Source: Methylomicrobium sp.
GTDB lineage: Bacteria; Pseudomonadota; Gammaproteobacteria; Methylococcales; Methylomonadaceae
Reading direction: 5' to 3'
Length of the DNA stretch: 7,815 nucleotides
NCBI GenBank assembly: GCA_007135635.1
Contig: SLIO01000335.1
Location: forward strand, 1-7,815
The notes beneath the pieces are model-generated. The model saw nothing but the letters and a program-made list of their open reading frames with translations. It did not search any database and had not been told where the DNA came from. Numbering within the stretch: position 1 is the first letter of the stretch; each line of letters starts with the position of its first letter. Positions 1-6,676 of the stretch are shown piece after piece. The translations under genes and the position numbers were made by a program.

Positions 1-23
1 AATCAACCGTATTACGACAATTT

Positions 24-28
24 AGGAG
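24..28 (+). promoter_or_regulatory. Shine-Dalgarno site of the 79-aa gene
   Basis: AGGAG lies 8 nt before the ATG at 37. It is the main support for calling this short reading frame a gene. No promoter can be judged because only 36 bp of upstream sequence are in the window. Confidence 0.6.
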
Positions 29-36
29 AACATCTG

Positions 37-276
37 ATGCATCCTGCTCATAGTGCTCACAAAAAAACAGCCGCTGTGATGATGGCTATCGAAAAAAAAG
101 GTTCTGCAATAAATCACTCGAAAAACCATCAAGCGGACAAAACCACCCTTAAGACGATTGTATCCCACCCGACTACCTTGATCGGTATTGGCTTCGCTTT
201 GGGTTATCTGACCTATCGGTTTTTATCCTCGATCGTTTGCCTCTTGTCAAAGTACAAGCGGTTAAGCCATTCATGA
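37..276 (+). CDS. Small predicted membrane protein, 79 aa, function unknown
   Basis: I do not recognise this gene. It reads as a real short gene because AGGAG at 24-28 lies 8 nt before the ATG. The protein is bipartite. Residues 1-45 are polar, basic and rich in His and Lys (repeated HSAHKK / NHSKNHQ-like stretches). Residues 46-70 form a single hydrophobic stretch rich in Gly, Leu and Ile (LIGIGFALGYL at 48-58), and a basic tail (SKYKRL) follows. This suggests one transmembrane segment with a soluble, positively charged N-terminal part. The pattern of a polar region, then HP, then a Gly-rich helix recalls the membrane anchor of small ElaB/YqjD-type proteins, but this is a resemblance in layout only. 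There is no signal-peptide cleavage site. The gene converges on gltA with a 105-bp gap, and its last codons form the left arm of an inverted repeat. Confidence 0.6.
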   Translation: MHPAHSAHKKTAAVMMAIEKKGSAINHSKNHQADKTTLKTIVSHPTTLIGIGFALGYLTYRFLSSIVCLLSKYKRLSHS

Positions 277-305
277 TTCGGCAATGTTCATTACGAATGG
301 CTTAA
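262..305. repeat. 11-bp perfect inverted repeat over the stop codon of the small gene
   Basis: TTAAGCCATTC (262-272) and its exact reverse complement GAATGGCTTAA (295-305) are separated by 22 nt. The left arm codes for the last residues of the 79-aa protein, and the stop codon TGA (274-276) is just inside the loop. The structure sits in the gap between two convergent genes, so it could end or stabilise transcripts from both sides. Neither side has a T tract, so it is not a typical intrinsic terminator. It could also be a protein-binding site or an extragenic repeat. Confidence 0.55.
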
Positions 306-381
306 AGTCTGACATCACCGGATGATCGATAGATAGGCGATATACTTCTCACCTAAGCCGACTCACTGCTCACTAAACAAC

Positions 382-1689
382 CTAACGTCTATGCAAAGGC
401 ATAAATTCCCTCTGCGGAGGACCGACATATAACTGCCTAGGCCGACCGATGACATTGCCGGTATCCGCAGTCATTTCGAGCCAATGCGCGACCCAACCGG
501 CGGTCCGGGCTATCGCGAACATAACGGTAAACATATCGACAGGAATGCCCAATGCTTTGTAGATGATGCCCGAATAAAAATCGACATTGGGATAAAGTTT
601 TTTCTCGATAAAATAGTCATCCTGCAATGCATGTTCTTCCAAAGCCATCGCTAGATCGAAAAGCGGATCAGGTTGGCAGGATTTTCTCAACACCTCATGG
701 CAGGTTTTACGAATAATCGTTGCACGAGGGTCGAAGTTTTTATAGACACGATGACCAAAGCCCATTAATCGGAACGGATCATCCTTATCCTTGGCTTTGG
801 CGATATATTCCGGTATCCGCTCCACCGTACCGATTTCTTTAAGCATGCTCAGCACCGCCTCGTTCGCTCCGCCATGCGCGGGGCCCCACAATGCGGCAAT
901 ACCGGCCGCGATACAAGCATAAGGATTAGCCCCTGTGCTGCCGGCCAATCGCACCGTCGACGTACTGGCATTCTGTTCATGATCCGCATGCAAAATAAAC
1001 AATAGATTCATTGCCTTCACAGCGGTTTCATCGATTGAACGCGCTTGTTCTAAAAAGCGCTTTTCGGGGCGCGAGAACATCATGTTCAAAAAATTCTCAC
1101 AATAATCCAAGTCGACTCGCGGATAAACAAACGGCGCACCAATTGAATGCCGATAGCAAGCTGCAGCAATGGCGGGAATCTTTGCAATCATTCGGGTCGC
1201 GCAAATGTACCGATTGTCCGGATCGGAAACATCCAAGTCGCTATGATAGAACGCCGATAACGAACCGACGACACCGACCATCATCGCCATAGGATGAGCA
1301 TCGTAATGAAAAAAAAAAAAAAAAACGCGCAGGGACTCATGCAATACGGCCCTGTCGTCGATTTCGAATTTAAATTGATTAAGTTCTTGTTCGTTAGGCA
1401 AATCGCCATGAATCAATAAATAAGCCACTTCCAAAAAGCTGCAGTTTTCAGCCAATTCCTCGATGGGATAACCGCGATACAGCAAAATGCCTTGCTCTCC
1501 ATCGATGTAAGTAATTGCACTTTTACAACTTGCGGTCGATACAAAACCGGGGTCGAAAGTAAAATAACCCAGATCGTTTTTCAGTGCCCTAACATCGACG
1601 GTAGGGTTTCCGAGGGTACCTTTCAGCAATGGATATTCGACTTCGTTTCCGGTCGAATTGTCTGTAATTGTTAAGGTATCTTTTGACAT
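382..1689 (-). CDS. gltA: Citrate synthase, type II (hexameric-type) family
   Basis: Condenses acetyl-CoA with oxaloacetate to citrate, the entry step of the TCA cycle, in the cytoplasm. The 435-aa protein is close to the E. coli GltA length and has the N-terminal beta domain of type II enzymes ([14 protein letters not shown] near 23-36, FTFDPGF at 43-49). Catalytic residues by family alignment are His272 (GPAHGGANE), His313 (FGHRVYKN) and Asp370 (NVDFYSG). Substrate-binding His234 (HADHEQNAS) and the Arg residues of GRPRQLY (416, 418) are present. The Cys at E. coli position 206, linked to NADH inhibition, has no evident equivalent. The start is supported by AGGCG at 1696-1700, 6 nt upstream. 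Residues 123-127 are five Phe encoded by a 17-nt T run, where relatives have about FFNGF. The frame is intact, but this stretch is suspect. The gene lies 491 bp downstream of acnB and probably has its own promoter. Confidence 0.97.
   Translation of the reverse strand: MSKDTLTITDNSTGNEVEYPLLKGTLGNPTVDVRALKNDLGYFTFDPGFVSTASCKSAITYIDGEQGILLYRGYPIEELAENCSFLEVAYLLIHGDLPNEQELNQFKFEIDDRAVLHESLRVFFFFFHYDAHPMAMMVGVVGSLSAFYHSDLDVSDPDNRYICATRMIAKIPAIAAACYRHSIGAPFVYPRVDLDYCENFLNMMFSRPEKRFLEQARSIDETAVKAMNLLFILHADHEQNASTSTVRLAGSTGANPYACIAAGIAALWGPAHGGANEAVLSMLKEIGTVERIPEYIAKAKDKDDPFRLMGFGHRVYKNFDPRATIIRKTCHEVLRKSCQPDPLFDLAMALEEHALQDDYFIEKKLYPNVDFYSGIIYKALGIPVDMFTVMFAIARTAGWVAHWLEMTADTGNVIGRPRQLYVGPPQREFMPLHRR
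1309..1325. repeat. 17-nt homopolymer (A on plus strand, T in gltA coding strand)
   Basis: Seventeen consecutive A residues inside gltA encode the end of Val122 and Phe123-Phe127. The flanking protein is normal (HESLRV before, [10 protein letters not shown] after), and its length matches the Pseudomonas sequence recalled for this segment, FFNGFRRDAHPM. Only the two middle residues, normally Asn-Gly or His-Ala, appear replaced. It is by far the longest homopolymer in the window; the next are runs of 7 to 8. Confidence 0.95.
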
Positions 1690-1740
1690 GATGATCGCCT
1701 GTTAATTTTCCTTGTCGGTTTTAACAAAGAATCTGTGAGG

Positions 1741-1766
1741 ATAAAAACTCGATAAAAATTTCGAGT
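1741..1766 (-). terminator. Terminator- or attenuator-like hairpin in the gltA leader
   Basis: On the minus strand ACTCGA (1761-1766) pairs with TCGAGT (1747-1752) across an 8-nt loop, and TTTTAT follows at 1746-1741. It ends about 50 nt before the gltA start. The 6-bp stem is short and only half GC, so termination would be weak. It may end read-through from acnB, act in leader-level control, or be chance. Confidence 0.25.
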
Positions 1767-1908
1767 AAAGGGGAACCTTTGTACTGACTTCGCACAGGAA
1801 AGCGGTGAATGGCAGCTATCGGACAAAAGAGTGCGTCAGATAACCTGAAATGCGACCGAGCGAAGTATTAAGATTAATTTGAAATATTAACGAGTTAACA
1901 GTTCGGCG

Positions 1909-1938
1909 ATTCTACCTTAGATAACGCTCAAAACTCAA
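1909..1938 (-). promoter_or_regulatory. Possible sigma-70 promoter of gltA
   Basis: On the minus strand a -35-like TTGAGT (1933-1938) is followed, after 18 nt, by a -10-like TAGAAT (1909-1914). They match the consensus at 4 of 6 and 5 of 6 positions. Transcription would start near 1902, giving a 5' leader of about 210 nt before the gltA ATG. This rests on pattern only; the surrounding sequence is AT-rich and offers other -10-like hexamers. Confidence 0.35.
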
Positions 1939-2122
1939 CTCGACAACAAAGAGGCTCAATATATTGATATGACGATAGTTGTGGCAGCTTGCCGATACCC
2001 TAGCCAAAATCACTTCGCCAATTACCATTCGCTCGACTACCTATCTTGCCGATTTATCCGGCGATCCATGCCGGAGTTACGGGACTTTTTAAAGGAAATT
2101 TTAACTTGCTGCCTTTGTGAGA

Positions 2123-2149
2123 GGATAAAGAAAGCTCAATTGAATGAGC
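2123..2149 (-). terminator. Weak candidate terminator after acnB
   Basis: On the minus strand GCTCA and TGAGC (arms at 2145-2149 and 2134-2138, 6-nt loop) are followed by TTTCTTTATCC. The site begins 31 nt past the acnB stop codon, the expected place for an intrinsic terminator. The stem is only 5 bp, so the call is tentative. Confidence 0.3.
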
Positions 2150-2180
2150 ACATCTAATTCACAACCCTACTAATCAACGA

Positions 2181-4751
2181 TTAATCGCTCAATTCAACCG
2201 ATTCCGCTTTTTTCCGATAGCTATCGAGTTGATCGAAATTCAAATACCGATAGGTATCGTTCGCTGTTGCATCGATCGTTTGCGCGTATTGCATGTACTC
2301 ATCCATAGTCGGAATCTTGCCGAGTATCGAACATACCGCTGCTAATTCGGCGGATGCCAGAAACACATTGGCGCCGTTACCCAAGCGGTTCGGAAAATTC
2401 CGAGTCGATGTCGATACGACAGTCGCATTGTCGGCGACCCGCGCCTGATTACCCATGCATAACGAACAGCCCGGCATTTCCATTCGGGCACCGGAACGGC
2501 CGAAGATACCGTAATAGCCTTCCTCGGTCAGTTGCGACTGATCCATCTTGGTCGGCGGAGACATCCACAATTTCGTCGGCAATTGTTCCTTGTGTTTTTC
2601 AAGCAGTTTACCGGCTGCGCGAAAATGGCCGATATTGGTCATACACGAACCGACGAAGACCTCGTCGATTGGGGTTCCAGCGACTTCCGACAAGGGTTTG
2701 ACGTCGTCCGGATCGTTTGGACAAGCGAGCAAAGGCTCTTTGATCTCGGACATGTCGATTTCGATCGTTTCGAAATATTCGGCATCGGCATCGGGCTCGA
2801 ACAGAACCGGATTCGCAAGCCACGCTTCCATCGCTGTGATACGGCGACTGATCGTGCGCGGATCGCCATAACCTTCCGACAACATCCATTTCAATAACGT
2901 GATATTCGAATTCAGATATTCGCGAATCGGCGCCTCGCCCAGGCGAATCGTACAACCGCCGGCGGAACGTTCGGCCGACGCGTCGGACAATTCAAAGGCT
3001 TGCTCCACCTTCAGATCCGGCAGGCCTTCGATTTCGAGAATCCGGCCCGAAAAAACATTTTTCTTGCCCTTTTTCTCAACCGTTAACAAGCCTTTTTGTA
3101 TCGCTGCATACGGAATCGCGTTGACCAGATCGCGAAGTGTGATGCCAGGCTGCATTTTTCCGGTAAAACGTACTAAGACCGACTCGGGCATATCGAGCGG
3201 CATTACACCGGTCGCCGCCGCGAACGCGACTAAACCGGAACCGGCCGGAAATGAAATACCGATCGGAAAACGCGTATGCGAATCGCCACCGGTGCCGACC
3301 GTATCCGGCAATAACATCCGGTTCAGCCAAGAATGAATGATGCCGTCACCGGGGCGCAATGAAACGCCGCCACGATTCATAATGAAATCGGGCAAGGTAT
3401 GCTGCATTTCGACATCGATCGGTTTCGGATAGGCTGCAGTGTGACAGAACGACTGCATGACCAGATCGGCCGAAAAACCGAGACAGGCCAGGTCTTTCAA
3501 TTCATCGCGCGTCATCGGACCGGTCGTATCTTGCGAGCCGACCGTCGTCATGTGCGGTTCGCAATATGCCCCGGGGCGGACACCTTTGACGCCGCAAGCC
3601 TTGCCGACCATTTTTTGCGCAAGCGTGAAACCCTTGCCTGAATCATCCGGATCGACCGGGCGTTTGAATACTGTCGATGGGGGCAGATCCAAAGCCTTAC
3701 GTGCGCGATCGGTCAAACCTCGACCGATGATCAAAGGAATGCGTCCACCCGCCCTGACTTCATCGAGTATTACATCGGTTTTCAATGAAAATTCAGCAAT
3801 AACCTTTTCGCTATCATGCCGTTTAACCACGCCTTGATATGGATAAATATCGATCACATCGCCCATGCTCATATCGCTGACATCGCATTCGAACGGCAAC
3901 GCGCCGGAGTCTTCCATCGTATTGAAAAAAATCGGCGCGATCTTGCCGCCGATACAGACGCCGCCTTCGCGCTTGTTCGGCACATAAGGAATATCGCGTC
4001 CGGTGAACCAGAGCACCGAATTCGTTGCCGATTTGCGCGAAGAACCGGTGCCGACGACATCGCCGACATAGGCCACCGGAAAACCTTTTTGCTTCAATTC
4101 CTCAATCTGCTGTTCGGCATGGGTGATGCCTTCGCGAGGCATTTTCAGCATCGCCTTGGCATGCAGCGGGATGTCGGGGCGCGACCAGGCGTCGGGCGCC
4201 GGCGATAAGTCGTCAGTATTGGTTTCGCCGACGACCTTGAATACGGTCACGGTCAACTTTTCCGGAACTTCAGGCTTACTCGTGAACCACTCTGCTTCGG
4301 CCCAAGCATTCAATACCTGTTTCGCAAAGACATTACCGGCATCGGCTTTTTGCTGAACATCGTGAAAGGCGTCGAAAACCAACAAGGTATGCGATAAAGC
4401 TTTGACTGCGATCGGTGCCAAATCCCCATCATCGAGCAATTCGATCAACGGCGCGACATTGTAGCCGCCAAGCATCGTGCCCAATAATTCAACGGCTTTC
4501 TCTCGCGTCAATATCGGAGACGTCGCCTCTCCTTTCGCAATAGCCGTCAACAATCCGGCCTTGACATAGGCTGCTTCGTCAACGCCGGCTGGAATTCGGT
4601 TGATCAATAAATCCAGCAAAAAGCCCTCTTCGCCGGCTGGCGGATTTTTGATCAATTCGACGAGGCTAGCAACTTGCTCGGCATTCAACGGTTTGGGAAC
4701 GACGCCTTCGGCAGCCCGTTCCTCGACATGTTTACGGTATTCTTGCAACAT
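2181..4751 (-). CDS. acnB: Bifunctional aconitate hydratase 2 / 2-methylisocitrate dehydratase (AcnB)
   Basis: Interconverts citrate and isocitrate through cis-aconitate using a [4Fe-4S] cluster; AcnB enzymes can also act on 2-methylisocitrate. The 856-aa protein aligns end to end with E. coli AcnB (865 aa). The N-terminal HEAT-like domain spans about 1-155 and begins [16 protein letters not shown]. The swivel domain covers about 160-370, with [16 protein letters not shown] and [16 protein letters not shown]. The catalytic core has SQDTTGPMT (406-414), [11 protein letters not shown] (about 488-498) and the cluster Cys ligands Cys703 (GSCMTN), Cys762 and Cys765 (GCSLCMGNQ). The N-terminal HEAT domain first is the AcnB order, unlike AcnA. 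The start is supported by GAGGG at 4758-4762, 6 nt upstream. It lies 149 bp downstream of idh on the same strand, with a paired-hairpin region between them. No defect is seen. Confidence 0.98.
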   Translation of the reverse strand: MLQEYRKHVEERAAEGVVPKPLNAEQVASLVELIKNPPAGEEGFLLDLLINRIPAGVDEAAYVKAGLLTAIAKGEATSPILTREKAVELLGTMLGGYNVAPLIELLDDGDLAPIAVKALSHTLLVFDAFHDVQQKADAGNVFAKQVLNAWAEAEWFTSKPEVPEKLTVTVFKVVGETNTDDLSPAPDAWSRPDIPLHAKAMLKMPREGITHAEQQIEELKQKGFPVAYVGDVVGTGSSRKSATNSVLWFTGRDIPYVPNKREGGVCIGGKIAPIFFNTMEDSGALPFECDVSDMSMGDVIDIYPYQGVVKRHDSEKVIAEFSLKTDVILDEVRAGGRIPLIIGRGLTDRARKALDLPPSTVFKRPVDPDDSGKGFTLAQKMVGKACGVKGVRPGAYCEPHMTTVGSQDTTGPMTRDELKDLACLGFSADLVMQSFCHTAAYPKPIDVEMQHTLPDFIMNRGGVSLRPGDGIIHSWLNRMLLPDTVGTGGDSHTRFPIGISFPAGSGLVAFAAATGVMPLDMPESVLVRFTGKMQPGITLRDLVNAIPYAAIQKGLLTVEKKGKKNVFSGRILEIEGLPDLKVEQAFELSDASAERSAGGCTIRLGEAPIREYLNSNITLLKWMLSEGYGDPRTISRRITAMEAWLANPVLFEPDADAEYFETIEIDMSEIKEPLLACPNDPDDVKPLSEVAGTPIDEVFVGSCMTNIGHFRAAGKLLEKHKEQLPTKLWMSPPTKMDQSQLTEEGYYGIFGRSGARMEMPGCSLCMGNQARVADNATVVSTSTRNFPNRLGNGANVFLASAELAAVCSILGKIPTMDEYMQYAQTIDATANDTYRYLNFDQLDSYRKKAESVELSD

Positions 4752-4823
4752 AGTGAACCCTCAAATTCAGTTAATTCAAATGAGTCGGACGCTTGGGGCG
4801 AATAAAGTAGATCGCTCTAGCTT

Positions 4824-4863
4824 CGGCTTACCCAAGCCGGGTTGTGCACTATGCAACCCGGCT
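4824..4863. promoter_or_regulatory. Two overlapping, mutually exclusive hairpins between idh and acnB
   Basis: AGCCGGGTTG (4835-4844) and CAACCCGGCT (4854-4863) form a perfect 10-bp GC-rich stem with a 9-nt loop. CGGCTT (4824-4829) can instead pair with AAGCCG (4834-4839) across a 4-nt loop. Both hairpins need bases 4835-4839, so only one can form at a time. The element lies 37 nt after the idh stop codon and about 70 nt before the acnB start. It has no T tract on either strand, which argues against an intrinsic terminator. It could be a processing or stability element in an idh-acnB transcript, an attenuation device, or a REP-like extragenic repeat. Confidence 0.5.
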
Positions 4864-4900
4864 CAAAGAAGATTTGATGCGAATCTTTTGAACAGGTTTT

Positions 4901-5911
4901 TTAGGCCATCGCATCGATTATCGCCTGCCCCATGACATCGGTGCCAACGCCGGCATTAGGATTCAAGTCAGGTGTCACATACTTGCCTTCGGCAATGACT
5001 TTTTCCAAAGCCGTTTTAACTTTGTTAGCCGCCTCATGTTCATGCAAGTAATCCAACATCATCACTCCTGCCATGATCACGGCCGTCGGATTGGCGATAT
5101 TCTTATCGGCAATATCCGGAGCGCTACCATGAACCGCTTCGAACAAGGCCGCATCGGCACCGATGTTCGCCCCCGGAATCAAACCGAGACCGCCGACCAA
5201 ACCGGCGGTCAAGTCGGATAAAATATCGCCGAACATATTCGTCGTGACGACGACATCGAATTGCTGCGGATTCATGACCATGTGCATGCAAGTCGCATCG
5301 ATGATCTTGCTATCGAATTCGATATCGGGATAACGCGTGGCGACTTCCTTAGCCGTTTCCAAGAATAGCCCTTGCGTATATTTCAAAATATTGGCCTTAT
5401 GACAGACCGTGACTTTCTTGCGGTTATTGTCCCGCGCGTATTTGAAAGCATAGTCGACGATTCGCTCGGAACCGTGACGGGTTACGACGGCCAAACTTTC
5501 GGCGATGTCTCTTTTGCTGGTCAAATAATGCTCGAGTCCGGCATACAGTCCTTCGGTATTCTCCCTAACGATCACGATATCGATATCGCTGTAACGGGTC
5601 TGAACCCCGGCCCAACTTTTCGCCGGGCGCACGTTCGCATAAAGGTCGTATTTCTTACGTAATTCGACATTGATACTTCTAAAGCCTTCGCTGACCGCTG
5701 TTGTCAAAGGTCCTTTGAAAGCCACCCGGTTTCTGTCGATCGACTCAAGTGTCGCATCGGGAATCGGTGTCCCGAATTTATTGAATGCTGCCATCCCGGC
5801 ATCGGCTTCTTCCCAATGAATTTTGGCGCCTGAAGCATCAACGATTTTAACCGCTTGGTCCATAATGGAAGGACCGATACCATCACCTTTGATCAAAGTG
5901 ACATTATGCAT
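4901..5911 (-). CDS. NAD-dependent isocitrate dehydrogenase
   Basis: Oxidatively decarboxylates isocitrate to 2-oxoglutarate, the third oxidative TCA step, in the cytoplasm. The 336-aa protein belongs to the beta-decarboxylating dehydrogenase family shared with isopropylmalate dehydrogenase, opening with the IKGDGIGP motif (7-14). Isocitrate specificity is shown by Ser79-Ile-Asn81 with Arg85 (FRSINVELR), Arg95, and Arg116/Tyr123 in VRENTEGLYAG. Lys172 (CHKANILK) and the metal ligands Asp206, Asp229 and Asp233 (MFGDILSDL) are in place. HGSAPDIADKNIANP (261-275) has Asp266-Ile267 where the E. coli NADP enzyme has Lys-Tyr, which indicates NAD. The length fits the short NAD-type enzymes rather than the roughly 416-aa E. 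coli Icd. GGAG at 5919-5922, 7 nt before the ATG, supports the start. It is the first of three co-directional TCA genes. Homoisocitrate or isopropylmalate dehydrogenase are less likely, given the SxN motif and the neighbours. Confidence 0.93.
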   Translation of the reverse strand: MHNVTLIKGDGIGPSIMDQAVKIVDASGAKIHWEEADAGMAAFNKFGTPIPDATLESIDRNRVAFKGPLTTAVSEGFRSINVELRKKYDLYANVRPAKSWAGVQTRYSDIDIVIVRENTEGLYAGLEHYLTSKRDIAESLAVVTRHGSERIVDYAFKYARDNNRKKVTVCHKANILKYTQGLFLETAKEVATRYPDIEFDSKIIDATCMHMVMNPQQFDVVVTTNMFGDILSDLTAGLVGGLGLIPGANIGADAALFEAVHGSAPDIADKNIANPTAVIMAGVMMLDYLHEHEAANKVKTALEKVIAEGKYVTPDLNPNAGVGTDVMGQAIIDAMA

Positions 5912-5963
5912 TTGCTATCTCCATTTTAAAAAAATCAAAGTAATGAGAAGATTTTGAGGTATA

Positions 5964-5969
5964 ACTATA
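5964..5969 (-). promoter_or_regulatory. Possible -10 element for idh
   Basis: Minus-strand TATAGT matches the -10 consensus at 5 of 6 positions and lies 52 nt upstream of the idh start. The hexamer 17 nt further upstream, TTTAGT, is a poor -35. A short hairpin AAGCC-GGG-GGCTT (5974-5986) falls inside the spacer. The call is weak. Confidence 0.25.
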
Positions 5970-5994
5970 CAGCAAGCCGGGGGCTTACTAAAAA

Positions 5995-6012
5995 CGGATA
6001 TTCCGAAATCCG
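5995..6012. repeat. Short inverted repeat in the idh / Uma2 divergent region
   Basis: CGGAT (5995-5999) and ATCCG (6008-6012) flank an 8-bp spacer, ATTCCGAA. The site is upstream of the possible idh promoter and between two divergent genes, where an operator could sit. At this length it may be chance. Confidence 0.2.
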
Positions 6013-6077
6013 GCATTAACGCTACGAAAGACCATAAAATCGACAACCGGACTAAACCTGCCTTCAACAGAAAGCCG

Positions 6078-6668
6078 ATGAATTTAGCAATAAAGAAATC
6101 CGATCATTTTAGTTATGCCGATTATGTCAATTGGCAAACGGAACAACGCTACGAGTTAATCGACGGCGAGGCGTTTATGATGGCTCCTGCGCCTGATTTG
6201 GCCCATCAGGATATTGTCGGAGAACTATATTTTCAACTTCGCTTGGCGTTAAAAGGTAAAACATGCCGGCCCTTCATCGCACCGGTCGATGTGCGTTTGC
6301 CGAAACATGACGAAGCCGACGAGCGTATCGACACTGTCGTGCAACCGGACGTGTTCGTCGTGTGCGATACCGCCAAATTGGATCGCCGCGGCTTACTCGG
6401 ACCGCCGGACTGGATCATCGAAGTCTTGTCGCCGTCCACTGCCGGCCACGACCAAATCCGAAAATTAAGCCTATACGAACGCTCTGGCGTCAAAGAATAT
6501 TGGCTAGTTCACCCGATCGATCGGATATTGACTGTTTACCGTTTATGCGACGGTAAATACGGAAAACCGGAAATATTCGAATTGCAAGGCGCTACATCAT
6601 CGAGGAGCTTGCCGGAAGTCGTCATAGAGTGGGACGAATTAGCGGCACGGTTACCGACCGAATATTGA
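6078..6668 (+). CDS. Uma2-family (DUF820) PD-(D/E)XK endonuclease-fold protein
   Basis: A 196-aa protein of the Uma2/DUF820 family, which has a restriction-endonuclease-like fold and mostly unknown biological roles. Family signatures appear in order: RYELIDGE (24-31), the acidic residue Asp91 in VQPDVFVV, DWIIEVLSPST (111-121) with Glu115, then a helix with Asp125, Lys129 and Tyr133-Glu134, and GVKEYWLVHP (137-146). The probable metal-binding set is Asp91 and Glu115, as in PD-(D/E)XK nucleases, so the active site looks intact. The start fits the family, which usually begins shortly before the Tyr-Trp-RYELIDGE region; the ribosome site is weak (AGAAAG). The gene is divergent from idh, with a 166-bp spacer, and converges on gloB with 8 bp between stop codons. 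No toxin, antitoxin, methylase or transposase gene adjoins it. It is full-length and shows no decay. Confidence 0.88.
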   Translation: MNLAIKKSDHFSYADYVNWQTEQRYELIDGEAFMMAPAPDLAHQDIVGELYFQLRLALKGKTCRPFIAPVDVRLPKHDEADERIDTVVQPDVFVVCDTAKLDRRGLLGPPDWIIEVLSPSTAGHDQIRKLSLYERSGVKEYWLVHPIDRILTVYRLCDGKYGKPEIFELQGATSSRSLPEVVIEWDELAARLPTEY

Positions 6669-6676
6669 CTCAGGCG

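Larger units (their letters stand above)
1690..2180. other. 491-bp intergenic region between acnB and gltA
   Basis: No convincing gene is present. From the acnB side it holds a weak terminator-like hairpin (2134-2149) and a GC-rich inverted repeat, TCCGGC at 2057-2062 with GCCGGA at 2070-2075 (7-nt loop, no adjacent T tract). It also holds a possible sigma-70 promoter for gltA (1909-1938) and an AT-rich hairpin in the gltA leader (1747-1766). The region is more AT-rich than the flanking genes, as expected for a promoter-bearing spacer. A 62-codon plus-strand frame at 1969-2157 has no suitably spaced ribosome binding site and is not called. Confidence 0.7.

Noticed and set aside
1309..1325. 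gltA as a frameshifted pseudogene at the poly-A run
   Set aside because: The frame is continuous with conserved residues directly on both sides and the length matches the family, so as written the gene is intact.
1969..2157. 62-codon plus-strand frame in the acnB-gltA gap
   Set aside because: The nearest purine-rich stretch (GAGG at 1950-1953) is 15 nt from the ATG, the composition is Cys-rich and unlike a known family, and the frame covers regulatory-looking sequence. Chance is the simpler explanation.
2178..2187. CGATTAATCG palindrome at the acnB stop codon
   Set aside because: It has ten bases, no loop and no T tract; this is within chance expectation and has no clear role.
2354..4356. 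Several 66-145 codon frames antisense to or overlapping acnB
   Set aside because: They lie wholly inside a well-conserved AcnB gene, have low-complexity Arg/Ser-rich translations and no family features; they are shadows of the acnB codon pattern.
5036..5662. Plus-strand frames of 61 and 96 codons antisense to idh
   Set aside because: They are shadows of the conserved isocitrate dehydrogenase frame, with no ribosome site or recognisable motif.
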